Positions 1 through 8,072 of a stretch of 16,670 nucleotides of DNA are shown piece by piece. Under the pieces are notes generated by a model. That model saw only the letters and a program-made list of their open reading frames with translations. It was not told the DNA's origin and did not search any database. Origin of the DNA: Methylotenera_A sp031381645 (GTDB taxonomy: Bacteria; Pseudomonadota; Gammaproteobacteria; Burkholderiales; Methylophilaceae). The stretch's first letter is position 1, and each line of letters begins with the position of its first letter. The translations under genes were made by a program, and so were the position numbers. Location: the NCBI GenBank assembly GCA_031381645.1, contig JANMYB010000048.1:1-16670 (forward strand). Reading direction: 5' to 3'.

Positions 1-47
1 CTAGCGATAAAACTAGGTGGTATTAAACCAAAATGCTGGAGGATGAA

Positions 48-788
48 ATGCTGACAACGAGTAAAATTGAGGAATTAACACGCCCAAGCTTCGTGGAACC
101 TGCCTTGCAGGCGTATAATGCGCCTAATAACAAGACGGAAACTGGGAGTAAACCCTCAATGGCTGATAAGCCAGTTAATAGTGGTAGTGCGGGCAATCGC
201 GAGCTTGACCAAATTTTGGTGGAGCGCGCACAGCAAGGCGACAAAAAAGCATTTGGCATGCTGGTGGAGAAATACCACCGCAAGCTTGGGCGCTTGCTTG
301 GGCGCATGATACGTGACCAGGCTGAGGTGGAAGACGTCGTGCAAGAGTCGTTTATCAAAGCATATCGTGCACTGCACAATTTCCGCGGCGATAGTGCGTT
401 TTACACTTGGCTTTACAGAATTGGCATTAATACCGCGAAAAATTATCTAGTCTCTATGGGTCGTCGCCCGCAAGTGATGCAAGAAGTGGAAATTGATGAC
501 GTAGAGAATTTTGAAGATGGTGGCGAAATGCGCACTATGGATACGCCAGAAACTGCGTTGATGACTAAACAAATTGCAGAAGTGGTAAACGAGACAGTGG
601 CAAGCTTGCCCGAGGAATTACGCACGGCGATTACGCTGCGCGAGATTGAAGGTCTGAGTTATGAAGAAATCGCAACCTTGATGCAGTGCCCGATTGGCAC
701 GGTGCGCTCGCGTATTTTTAGAGCGCGCGAGACAATTTCGGAAAAGTTACGCCCTTTGGTGGATGCCAAAGAAGGCAAACGTTGGTAA
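48..788 (+). CDS. rpoE: RNA polymerase sigma-E factor RpoE (AlgU-like)
   Basis: ECF-type sigma factor that directs RNA polymerase to envelope-stress promoters; it is held inactive at the membrane by the next gene's product, RseA. Numbered from the start at 48 (246 aa), region 2 lies at about residues 69-136 (with the core-binding stretch QAEVEDVVQESFIKAYRAL) and region 4 at about 186-235, with the helix-turn-helix segment MQCPIGTVRSRIFRAR that is near-identical to the RpoE/AlgU type. I chose ATG 48 because GGAGG (38-42) sits five bases upstream. An in-frame ATG at 33 lacks a good ribosome site. A third in-frame ATG at 159 would give 209 aa, closer to the usual ~190-200 aa, with a weaker GGGAG at 144-148. 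The first ~45 residues are low-complexity and not part of the sigma fold, so the true start is uncertain. First gene of the rpoE-rseA-rseB-rseC-degP cluster. Confidence 0.95.
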   Translation: MLTTSKIEELTRPSFVEPALQAYNAPNNKTETGSKPSMADKPVNSGSAGNRELDQILVERAQQGDKKAFGMLVEKYHRKLGRLLGRMIRDQAEVEDVVQESFIKAYRALHNFRGDSAFYTWLYRIGINTAKNYLVSMGRRPQVMQEVEIDDVENFEDGGEMRTMDTPETALMTKQIAEVVNETVASLPEELRTAITLREIEGLSYEEIATLMQCPIGTVRSRIFRARETISEKLRPLVDAKEGKRW

Positions 789-844
789 GCTACTGACCAA
801 CATAAGAAAATTAGGGAATTAGTTTAAATTTAGAGGCAAAGAAA

Positions 845-1354
845 ATGAAAGATCAATTATCTGCATTAATAGATGGCGAGTTTGATATTGAAAGCGCGGA
901 ACATCTGATTACGTCGGTCAAAGCGGGCAGCGAGCTTAAAACCTGTTGGGCGCACTATCACTTAATTGGCGACAGCATGCGTGGCGATACTGCCATGTGT
1001 CACGATTTTAGTCAGCGCGTGATGAGCGCATTAGAAAACGAACCAACCATATTAGCACCTAATACAATATCTGAAACACCTGACCTGCAGACTAATACCG
1101 GAGCGGCTTCCAGAGTATTTTCAGTTGCGAATTACAAGTCATCCAAATTTTGGTCAGTGGCGGCTTCTGCTGCTGCCGTGATGTTTGTGGGCGTGATGGT
1201 GTTGCAGCAACAAGTGAGCGCGCCAGAGCAATTAGCGCCAGTAGAAATCGCACAAAGCGTGCCGATGGAATATTTACAAGCGCACCAAGCGGCAGCACCT
1301 AACGGAGCTGCGTATTACATTCAAGCCGCTAGTTTTACGGAGCCACAGAAATAA
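845..1354 (+). CDS. rseA: Anti-sigma-E factor RseA (MucA-like)
   Basis: Single-pass inner-membrane anti-sigma factor. The cytoplasmic N-terminal domain (about residues 1-75, beginning MKDQLSALIDGEFD and containing CWAHYHLIGDSMRGD) matches the RseA N-terminal family that binds RpoE. A hydrophobic segment at about 103-120 is the likely transmembrane helix, followed by a short periplasmic tail rich in Ala/Gln, where regulated proteolysis by site-1 and site-2 proteases would occur in characterised homologues. Length (169 aa) is in the usual range. It starts 56 bases after rpoE with GAGG at 833-836. Its TAA overlaps the ATG of rseB by one base (TAATG), which indicates translational coupling. Identification rests on the N-terminal motif, the topology and the position between rpoE and rseB. 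Confidence 0.9.
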   Translation: MKDQLSALIDGEFDIESAEHLITSVKAGSELKTCWAHYHLIGDSMRGDTAMCHDFSQRVMSALENEPTILAPNTISETPDLQTNTGAASRVFSVANYKSSKFWSVAASAAAVMFVGVMVLQQQVSAPEQLAPVEIAQSVPMEYLQAHQAAAPNGAAYYIQAASFTEPQK

Positions 1355-2352
1355 TGCTTCGCGTTGCTAGCGCAGTTTTACTTAGCGCGTTAAGCCTCAG
1401 TACTTTAGCGGCGGAAGATGCCTGGTTGTTGTTGCAAAAAACCGCTTATGCCGCGCGTGAGCTTAATTATCAAGGCGTTTTTGTCTATCAAAACGGCAAA
1501 CAAACGCGCTCGGTGCAAATTACCCACATGAACAATAATGGCCAAGAAATGGCGCGCAATGTGGTGCTAGATAATGGCGTGACTTTAGGTCAAGCTGGTC
1601 AGGCTGGGCAGCCGCGCGAAGTGTATAGCCAAGGCAATAATGTGGTGATTGTTCGCCCAAAAAACCAAAAAGTGGTGATGGAAAAACGCCGTGGGCAAAA
1701 TCTTTTCCCCGCCATGTTACCAACCGACTTGCGTGCGATTGAGGCCAGTTATAGCGCGCAGCTTGGTGCTTTGGAAATGGTTGCGGGACGTGAAGCACAA
1801 GTTATCGAGCTGATACCTAATGATGCCTTTCGTTATAGCTACAAAATTTGGTCGGATACCGAGTTTGGTTTGTTGCTGAAAATGACTTTGCTTGACAGCA
1901 AAAAACAAACGCTGGAGCAAATTCAATTCAACCAGATCAGCATGCTTAATTCGCATGATGCCAATTGGTTTCATCCAAAAATTGACATCACAAAAAATTA
2001 TGAGATGCAAGACGCGACCGTGACCAGCCCGACTGATAGCAGCTGGATTGTGGCCGAGTTGCCAGCGGGTTATGTGAAAGTTGAGCATAGATCGCTTGTC
2101 GTGCCAGGTAAAGCTGCACAGGTAGATCAAATGATATTTTCTGATGGCATCGCCTCGGTTTCCTTATTTATCGAGCCTGTGACTAAAGGTATGCGACCTA
2201 AAATGGGTCACATGTTGATTGGTTCCACCAATATTTGTGCCAATGTAATTGATGGTTATCAAATTACCGTGGTGGGTGAAGTGCCCGAAGCTACAGTGGT
2301 ACAAATTGCCAAAGCTGTTAGCTTTAAAAAACAAACTGCTTCAAACAAGTAA
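1354..2352 (+). CDS. rseB: Periplasmic sigma-E regulator RseB (MucB)
   Basis: Periplasmic protein that, in characterised systems, binds the periplasmic part of RseA and shields it from cleavage until envelope lipids or misfolded proteins displace it. The N-terminus is a signal peptide (hydrophobic core VASAVLLSALSLST, likely cut after LAA near residue 20). The mature protein has the MucB/RseB two-domain layout: a LolA-like N-terminal domain (about 25-200, including the family-like segment ARELNYQGVFVYQ) and a smaller C-terminal domain (about 225-325, including ELPAGYVKVEH and VSLFIEPV). Length of 332 aa is typical. A short GQAGQAGQP repeat near residues 75-83 lies in an early loop of the N-terminal domain. 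Translation is coupled to rseA by a one-base overlap. Confidence 0.93.
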   Translation: MLRVASAVLLSALSLSTLAAEDAWLLLQKTAYAARELNYQGVFVYQNGKQTRSVQITHMNNNGQEMARNVVLDNGVTLGQAGQAGQPREVYSQGNNVVIVRPKNQKVVMEKRRGQNLFPAMLPTDLRAIEASYSAQLGALEMVAGREAQVIELIPNDAFRYSYKIWSDTEFGLLLKMTLLDSKKQTLEQIQFNQISMLNSHDANWFHPKIDITKNYEMQDATVTSPTDSSWIVAELPAGYVKVEHRSLVVPGKAAQVDQMIFSDGIASVSLFIEPVTKGMRPKMGHMLIGSTNICANVIDGYQITVVGEVPEATVVQIAKAVSFKKQTASNK

Positions 2353-2379
2353 ATTTTTAAATAGCTTAATTAAAACAAT

Positions 2380-2862
2380 ATGATAGAAGAGTATGCCGTC
2401 ATTCTTTCGCTAGATAACTTGTCTAGCGATGTCAAATCTGATTCTGTTGCAACCCTAGAAATTGAACGCAAAACCGCCTGCGGTTTATGCGGCCAAACGC
2501 GTGGTTGCGGCAATTCCATTTGGGGAAAGTTGTTCGCGCATCAATCCACCGCATTTAAAGCGCAAAATCGTATCAACGCAAAAGTGGGTGACAGCGTTAT
2601 AGTCGGTATCAATGAAAAAGCTTTGTTGAAAAGCGCTTTGTTGTTGTACATTTTGCCACTTGCAACTTTGCTTATTGGCGCCATATTGGCGACACAAATT
2701 CGTGATACAAATGGCTATGCCATGATAGGTGCGGCCATTGGCTTGGGTTTGGGCTTGGTTTGGGTAAAAGGGCACACCATGACGAACAGTTATTTTAAAC
2801 TGCAACAACCAGTCATTTTAAGGTTAGCAACAAGTAACGAAAATGAAATAAAGTTTAGTTAA
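2380..2862 (+). CDS. rseC: SoxR-reducing system / sigma-E regulator RseC (MucC)
   Basis: Small inner-membrane protein of the RseC/MucC family. In other bacteria the family modulates sigma-E activity and is related to a subunit of the Rsx electron-transfer complex. An N-terminal cysteine cluster C34-x2-C37-x5-C43 (in TACGLCGQTRGCG) is the family hallmark and a probable redox or metal site. Two hydrophobic helices follow (about residues 86-106 and 112-128), separated by a short loop, then a charged C-terminus. Length (160 aa) is typical. It begins 27 bases after rseB, with no strong Shine-Dalgarno. Position between rseB and degP is the usual one for betaproteobacterial and pseudomonad clusters. 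Confidence 0.9.
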   Translation: MIEEYAVILSLDNLSSDVKSDSVATLEIERKTACGLCGQTRGCGNSIWGKLFAHQSTAFKAQNRINAKVGDSVIVGINEKALLKSALLLYILPLATLLIGAILATQIRDTNGYAMIGAAIGLGLGLVWVKGHTMTNSYFKLQQPVILRLATSNENEIKFS

Positions 2863-2896
2863 ATTAATGTTTTTAATTTAAAGGAAAATTTTTTAG

Positions 2897-4327
2897 ATGT
2901 TAAAAAGTTGGATTTCTGTCGCATCACTCGTGTTTACCTTCGCACTGACAAGCTTTACCCAAACGGCTAACGCAGCTAATTTACCCGATTTTACCGAACT
3001 GGCTGAAAAGCATGGTGCTGAGGTTGTAAATATTAGTGTGACACAAGTGATGCAAGCGGGCGCTTCACCTTTTAGCTTTCCAGGCATGGAACAAGATGAA
3101 CAAATGCAGGAGTTTTTTAAGCGCTTTGGTATTCCAATGCCAGGCCAGCCTGGGCAGGGTGGCCAGCCAGGCCAAGAATATAAATCACAATCGCTGGGTT
3201 CGGGTTTTATTATTAGTAGCGATGGCTACATTTTAACCAACGCGCACGTAGTGAACGAGGCGGATGAAGTGCTGGTAAAGTTGAACGATAAGCGTGAGTT
3301 TAAAGCCAAAATTATCGGCGCAGATAAGCGCACCGACGTGGCCTTAATTAAAATTGACGCAACTAATTTACCCAAAGCTACTATTGGCGATCCTGCGTTA
3401 CTAAAAGTAGGCGAGTGGGTAGCGGCGATTGGCTCACCTTTCGGCTTAGAAAATACCATGACAGCTGGCATCGTCAGCGCCAAAGGCCGTGCGTTGCCAC
3501 AAGAAAATTTTGTGCCATTTATTCAAACTGATGTAGCGATTAACCCAGGCAACTCTGGCGGTCCACTGTATAACTTGCGCGGTGAAGTGGTGGGTGTGAA
3601 TTCGCAAATTTATAGCCGTAGCGGTGGTTCGATGGGCTTATCATTCAGCATCCCGATTGATGTGGCGATTGATATTTCTAACCAATTAAAAGCCAACGGA
3701 AAAATCACGCGTGGCTGGTTGGGCGTGGCGATTCAAGAACTGACCAAAGAATTGGCAGAGTCATTCGGCATGAAAAATACTAACGGTGCATTGATTGCTG
3801 GAGTAGAAAAAGGCGGTCCTGCTGAAAAAGGTGGCCTGCTGGCGGGCGATGTGATTACTAAGTTTGATGCTAAAGCAATCACCAGCTCTGGCGATTTGCC
3901 GCGCGCTGTCGGCGCAACCAAGCCTAGCAAAACCGTACCTGTAGAAATTTTACGCAAAGGTGCAGCTAAAACTTTGAATATTAGCGTGGGCGAAATGCCA
4001 ACCGACCCTAACGAAGCCGCGCCTGCCGCCAAGCCTGTGCCTAAGGCGGAAACCAATAAAATTGGCCTTACGCTTAAAGAATTAACCCCAGCGCAGAAGA
4101 AAAAACTCAACGGTAAAAATGGCTTGCTTGTGGCCGAAAGCACTGGCGCAGCTGCGCAGGCAGGCATTCGCCGTGGTGATGTGATATTGGGTTTAAATAA
4201 CTCAGAATCGCAAAGTGTTGAACTGTTTAACAAGCAAATTAACGCGGTGGCAGCAGGAAAAACTGTGGCAGTGTTAGTTTTACGCGGTGAAAGCACCTTG
4301 TACGTACCAATAAAAGTGAGTAAATAA
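2897..4327 (+). CDS. degP: Periplasmic serine protease DegP/MucD (HtrA family)
   Basis: HtrA-type protease/chaperone that degrades misfolded envelope proteins; usually part of the sigma-E regulon. A signal peptide (residues 1-26, ending ...ANA) directs export. The trypsin-like domain carries a complete catalytic triad: H117 (in TNAHVV), D147 (in TDVAL) and S220 (in NPGNSGGPL). Two PDZ domains follow, at about 260-350 (starting RGWLGVAIQEL) and 385-470 (starting IGLTLKEL). A Gly/Pro/Gln-rich linker (residues about 82-94) falls where HtrA proteins have their variable LA loop. Total 476 aa, normal for the DO subfamily. AAGGA at 2881-2885 is a ribosome site at somewhat long spacing. Last gene of the sigma-E module; it converges on the EAL gene. 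Confidence 0.97.
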   Translation: MLKSWISVASLVFTFALTSFTQTANAANLPDFTELAEKHGAEVVNISVTQVMQAGASPFSFPGMEQDEQMQEFFKRFGIPMPGQPGQGGQPGQEYKSQSLGSGFIISSDGYILTNAHVVNEADEVLVKLNDKREFKAKIIGADKRTDVALIKIDATNLPKATIGDPALLKVGEWVAAIGSPFGLENTMTAGIVSAKGRALPQENFVPFIQTDVAINPGNSGGPLYNLRGEVVGVNSQIYSRSGGSMGLSFSIPIDVAIDISNQLKANGKITRGWLGVAIQELTKELAESFGMKNTNGALIAGVEKGGPAEKGGLLAGDVITKFDAKAITSSGDLPRAVGATKPSKTVPVEILRKGAAKTLNISVGEMPTDPNEAAPAAKPVPKAETNKIGLTLKELTPAQKKKLNGKNGLLVAESTGAAAQAGIRRGDVILGLNNSESQSVELFNKQINAVAAGKTVAVLVLRGESTLYVPIKVSK

Positions 4328-4434
4328 TTTATTAAATTAATGCCACGCAACCCGCATAGATATTAGGTTGCAGGAGTGATGTTTTTAGCGCTTTAGTAAA
4401 AAACGCGTTAAGCATTAAGAATGTGTGCAGATTT

Positions 4435-5250
4435 TTAATTGTTAATAGCGTGCGCGTAAGCGTCATGGTTTTTTGTTAATAGTTTAAAATTAACTTTGGG
4501 TAAAGCTTCAATTTCAGGCTTGGCAAACAAAAATCCCTGAAAATAAATAACACCAAGCCCACGCAGCGCTACATACTCTTCTATCATTTCGATGCCTTCA
4601 GCAATGACCCTTATGTTCAGTAGATTACAGGTTCTCAAAATACCTTCAATCACAGCCGCACGCACGTGATCTTGATGAATGTTGCGTATTAGTTCCATAT
4701 CAAGTTTTAAGACATTGGGCTTAAAATTGACTAGCGTGTTTAAGCCAGAGTAGCCTGAACCAAAGTCGTCAATAGCGACATCAAAATGATGCATATTGTA
4801 CTCAGTGAGAATTTTATTCAGATGTATATAATCGCTAACTTTTTCGCTTTCAGACAGCTCAAATACAATTTGATTGGATGAAATGTTGCATTTTTTTGCC
4901 GCTGCCAATGTCAGTCGAATACAGCTTGCAGGCTCGTACACGGCATTGGGCATAAAGTTGATGGATAGCTTCTCTTTTAATCCTAGGCTGCTGGCAGTGT
5001 CAATTGCCATCACGCGGCAGGTTTGATCAAATCGATAACGATTTTCTGGCTTTACTGCAGAAATTACCTCAAAGGCCGAGCGGCCATCTTTACCGCGAAC
5101 TAAAGCTTCATAGCCATAAATCTTATTGTTTTCGGCGTCAATAATAGGTTGAAACGCCATCACAATATTAAAATCAATTGGCGAACTGTCTCTGCAATTG
5201 GCACAGCCGATTGCGCTTTTGTCACCGTGAAAAAACTTCTCTAAGTACAT
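4435..5250 (-). CDS. EAL-domain c-di-GMP phosphodiesterase
   Basis: Predicted cytoplasmic enzyme that hydrolyses the second messenger cyclic di-GMP to pGpG. The 271-aa protein is essentially one EAL domain (about residues 30-255). Metal- and substrate-binding signatures are all present: E48-A49-L50, N98 (INFMPN), E131 (FELSE), D161-D162 (DDFGSGYSG), K182, E218 and E221 (AEGIE) and Q238 (FQG). It is therefore expected to be catalytically active rather than a degenerate c-di-GMP binder. The short N-terminus has a C16-x2-C19 pair; no transmembrane, GGDEF, PAS or receiver segment is visible, so its input signal is unknown. The gene is on the opposite strand to everything around it, tail-to-tail with degP and head-to-head with lepA. 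No strong ribosome site precedes the start. Its cellular target cannot be deduced. Confidence 0.93.
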   Translation of the reverse strand: MYLEKFFHGDKSAIGCANCRDSSPIDFNIVMAFQPIIDAENNKIYGYEALVRGKDGRSAFEVISAVKPENRYRFDQTCRVMAIDTASSLGLKEKLSINFMPNAVYEPASCIRLTLAAAKKCNISSNQIVFELSESEKVSDYIHLNKILTEYNMHHFDVAIDDFGSGYSGLNTLVNFKPNVLKLDMELIRNIHQDHVRAAVIEGILRTCNLLNIRVIAEGIEMIEEYVALRGLGVIYFQGFLFAKPEIEALPKVNFKLLTKNHDAYAHAINN

Positions 5251-5483
5251 AATCTTATTCTAAATGACGAAAGGCTATACTATATGTTGCTGTGGTTAAT
5301 GTATAGCTTGAATAAGTGCGTATAAACATTCTAATCTTGATCCAGTAGGTTTGTTTTGTTAAATATAAGACAGGTAATTGGCGAAATTACACATTCTTTC
5401 TAGACATTTGCTGTAAAATTACATTCGTTACATTTTGAGCGCTCAGGGCGCTTTATTTGTTTGTAAAGCCTAAAAAGTAAAAC
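5251..5483. promoter_or_regulatory. Divergent intergenic region between EAL gene and lepA
   Basis: AT-rich 233-base region that must drive both the EAL gene (leftward) and the lepA operon (rightward). A rightward sigma-70-like pair is visible: TTGAAT at 5308-5313 and TCTAAT at 5330-5335 with a 16-base spacer, about 150 bases upstream of lepA. A seven-base inverted repeat GCTATAC (5274-5280) / GTATAGC (5301-5307) lies next to it, close to the EAL start. In the lepA leader, AGCGC (5438-5442) and GCGCT (5448-5452) form a short hairpin followed by a T-rich stretch. None of these is confirmed. Confidence 0.4.
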
Positions 5484-7277
5484 ATGAAAAATATCCGTAA
5501 CTTTTCTATTATCGCGCATATTGACCACGGTAAATCCACCTTGGCTGACCGCATTATTCATCTCTGCGGGGGACTGGAAGAGCGTGAAATGGAAGCGCAA
5601 GTACTTGATTCTATGGATATTGAGCGCGAGCGTGGCATTACTATTAAGGCGCAAACGGCGGCGTTAGAATATATAGCCAATGATGGTCAAACTTATCAAC
5701 TTAATTTGATTGACACGCCTGGACACGTAGATTTTAGTTACGAGGTTTCTCGTAGCCTCTCTGCCTGCGAAGGCGCGCTGCTGGTGGTGGATGCTTCACA
5801 GGGCGTCGAGGCGCAAAGTGTAGCCAATTGTTACACTGCACTGGACTTAGGCGTGGAAGTGACGGCGGTGCTGAATAAGATTGATTTGCCTTCGGCCGAC
5901 CCGGAACGTGTTAAGCAAGAGATTGAAGATGTGATTGGTGTGGATGCTTCGGACGCGGTGCTGTGTTCTGCCAAAACAGGTTTGGGTGTGCGTGATGTAT
6001 TAGAAGCTGTAATCGCAAAAGTACCGCCGCCACGAGGCAATGTGGATGCACCTCTCAAGGCATTAGTGATTGATGCTTGGTTCGACAATTATGTCGGTGT
6101 AGTGATGTTGGTGCGGGTGATCGATGGCGTGTTGAAACCGAAAGAAAAAATCCGTTTAATGGCGACGGGCGCGCAGCATTTATGCGAGCAAGTAGGTGTG
6201 TTTACACCAAAATCTTTACAAAAAACTTCGCTGTCTGCCGGTGAAGTGGGTTTTGTCATTGCTGGTATTAAGTCGCTAGAAGACGCTAAAGTGGGCGATA
6301 CAGTGACGCATACCGACCGTCAAGCGGCTGAGCCATTGGCAGGTTTTAAAGAGGTGAAACCGCAAGTGTTTGCGGGGCTTTACCCAGTTGAATCGAATCA
6401 ATTTGAGGCATTAAGAACAGCATTGGAGAAGTTAAGTTTGAATGATGCTTCTCTTTTGTTTGAGCCCGAAAATTCAACAGCTTTAGGTTTTGGTTTTAGA
6501 TGCGGCTTTTTAGGCTTGCTGCAAATGGAAATAGTGCAAGAGCGCCTAGAGCGCGAGTACGATATGGATTTGATTACCACTGCGCCAACCGTGGTGTACG
6601 AGCTATTGCTAAAAGACGGTAGCGTCGTACAGATTGAGAATCCATCACGTTTGCCAGAACCTTCGCGTGTAGAAGAAACGCGTGAGCCAGTGATTAATGT
6701 GCATTTGTTGATGCCGCAAGATTACGTTGGCCCAGTAATGACGCTGTGTAATAGTAAGCGCGGCTTGCAAAAAAATATGCAGTATATGGGCAGGCAAGTG
6801 ATGTTGAGCTACGAAATGCCGCTGAATGAGGTGGTGCTAGATTTTTTTGATAAGCTAAAATCAGTATCGCGCGGTTATGCCAGCATGGATTATGAATTTT
6901 TAGAGTTTCGTGCGGCAGATTTGGTGAAACTTGATATTATGGTGAACGGCGAAAAGGTCGATGCGCTGAGCATGATTGTACATAGGGAAAATAGTGTGCG
7001 CCGCGGCCGTGAAGTGGCAGCCAAAATGCGCGAGCTAATTCCGCGCCAAATGTTTGATGTGGCGATTCAGGCCAGCATTGGCGCTAATATTATTGCGCGC
7101 GAAACCGTGAAAGCCATGCGTAAAAATGTGATTGCAAAATGCTATGGTGGTGATGTTTCGCGTAAACGCAAACTGCTGGATAAGCAAAAAGAAGGCAAAA
7201 AACGCATGAAGCAAGTGGGTAATGTGGAAATTCCGCAAGAAGCATTTTTAGCGATTTTACGAGTAGAGGATAAATAA
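5484..7277 (+). CDS. lepA: Elongation factor 4 (LepA), back-translocating GTPase
   Basis: Ribosome-associated translational GTPase, related to EF-G, that acts on stalled or mis-translocated ribosomes and in initiation. All GTPase motifs are intact: G1 at residues 11-19 (AHIDHGKST), G2 around 50-54 (RGITI), G3 at 77-81 (DTPGH) and G4 at 131-134 (NKID), with SAKTG as G5. The EF-G-like domains II, III and V follow, and the C-terminus carries the LepA-specific basic domain (CYGGDVSRKRKLLDKQKEGKKRMK). Length of 597 aa is standard. Only a weak ribosome site precedes the ATG. First gene of the ten-gene plus-strand run. Its TAA overlaps the lepB ATG by one base (TAATG). Confidence 0.98.
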   Translation: MKNIRNFSIIAHIDHGKSTLADRIIHLCGGLEEREMEAQVLDSMDIERERGITIKAQTAALEYIANDGQTYQLNLIDTPGHVDFSYEVSRSLSACEGALLVVDASQGVEAQSVANCYTALDLGVEVTAVLNKIDLPSADPERVKQEIEDVIGVDASDAVLCSAKTGLGVRDVLEAVIAKVPPPRGNVDAPLKALVIDAWFDNYVGVVMLVRVIDGVLKPKEKIRLMATGAQHLCEQVGVFTPKSLQKTSLSAGEVGFVIAGIKSLEDAKVGDTVTHTDRQAAEPLAGFKEVKPQVFAGLYPVESNQFEALRTALEKLSLNDASLLFEPENSTALGFGFRCGFLGLLQMEIVQERLEREYDMDLITTAPTVVYELLLKDGSVVQIENPSRLPEPSRVEETREPVINVHLLMPQDYVGPVMTLCNSKRGLQKNMQYMGRQVMLSYEMPLNEVVLDFFDKLKSVSRGYASMDYEFLEFRAADLVKLDIMVNGEKVDALSMIVHRENSVRRGREVAAKMRELIPRQMFDVAIQASIGANIIARETVKAMRKNVIAKCYGGDVSRKRKLLDKQKEGKKRMKQVGNVEIPQEAFLAILRVEDK

Positions 7278-8056
7278 TGTATTTCGCGTTATTCATGGTA
7301 GTGATTTTGCTTATTACAGGCTTGGTTTGGTTGCTAGATATTGTTGTGTTGCGCAGAAACAGAGCTGCAGGCCAAGCAGAACCTTGGTATGTGGAATATG
7401 CCAAAAGTTTTTTCCCAGTGATTTTGCTAGTGTTTATGTTGCGCTCATTTTTAGTCGAACCATTCAAAATTCCTTCTGGCTCGATGATGCCGACTTTGCT
7501 GGCGGGCGATTATATTTTGGTGAATAAATTTACTTACGGTCTGCGTGTGCCGATTTTGAATAACACTTTTTTTGAGATGGATCAGCCAAAACGCGGCGAT
7601 GTATTTGTGTTTCATTATCCGCCAGAACCGACCATCGACTACATCAAACGCGTAGTTGGGTTGCCTGGCGATACAATTCAATATCAAGATAAGCATTTGG
7701 TTATTAACGGTAAAGAATTGAATGTGAAATTTCAAGATAATTACGAATATGAAATGCAAGGCGCTAATATTATCAGTGCAAAGCGCTCGCTAGAGCAATT
7801 AGGCGACGTGCAACATGACATTTTAGTGCACGATATTCCAAATCAATACAGCTCAGACTCACCAGGTGCTAAACTGCTCAACGGTGAAACGATTACTGTA
7901 CCAGTTGGAAACTATTTTGCCATGGGTGATAATCGTGATAATAGCGCCGATAGCCGAGTCTGGGGCTTTGTGCCAGAACATAATTTAGTCGGCAAAGCAT
8001 TTTTTATCTGGTTTAATTTTGATAATTTTGGCAGAATTGGCAATTCAATTAAATAA
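7277..8056 (+). CDS. lepB: Signal peptidase I (LepB)
   Basis: Inner-membrane serine protease that removes signal peptides from exported proteins. Two N-terminal membrane helices are visible (about residues 3-25 and 44-60). The catalytic Ser69 lies in PSGSMMPTL and the general-base Lys124 in DYIKRVVGLPGD. The conserved GDNRDNSADSR box occupies residues 217-227. Length of 259 aa fits the short betaproteobacterial form. Overlaps lepA by one base, the classic lepA-lepB coupling. It supplies the processing step for exported proteins such as RseB and DegP encoded upstream. Confidence 0.98.
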   Translation: MYFALFMVVILLITGLVWLLDIVVLRRNRAAGQAEPWYVEYAKSFFPVILLVFMLRSFLVEPFKIPSGSMMPTLLAGDYILVNKFTYGLRVPILNNTFFEMDQPKRGDVFVFHYPPEPTIDYIKRVVGLPGDTIQYQDKHLVINGKELNVKFQDNYEYEMQGANIISAKRSLEQLGDVQHDILVHDIPNQYSSDSPGAKLLNGETITVPVGNYFAMGDNRDNSADSRVWGFVPEHNLVGKAFFIWFNFDNFGRIGNSIK

Positions 8057-8072
8057 CTTGAGGGCGGCAAAA

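Noticed and set aside
1..47. Sigma-E autoregulatory promoter before rpoE
   Set aside because: Only 47 bases are available upstream of the chosen start and no GGAACTT plus TCAAA pair is visible; the promoter probably lies outside the window.
3145..3180. Short repeat of Gly/Pro/Gln codons in degP
   Set aside because: It is a low-complexity linker in the variable loop region of HtrA proteases and not a mobile or regulatory repeat.
3733..4350. 205-codon minus-strand reading frame opposite the degP 3' end
   Set aside because: It overlaps the clearly coding PDZ region of degP, has no ribosome site and no recognisable domain.
4347..4411. Possible terminators between degP and the EAL gene (GCAACC/GGTTGC at 4347-4371; TTAGCGC/GCGTTAA at 4385-4411)
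   Set aside because: Stems are short, loops are 13 bases and no T run directly follows on either strand. Too weak to call, although a terminator is expected somewhere in this convergent gap.
8019..8072. Upstream extension of the DUF4845 gene beginning at 8019
   Set aside because: It would overlap lepB by 38 bases and lacks a ribosome site, while ATG 8073 has GAGGG at good spacing and gives a normal N-terminus.
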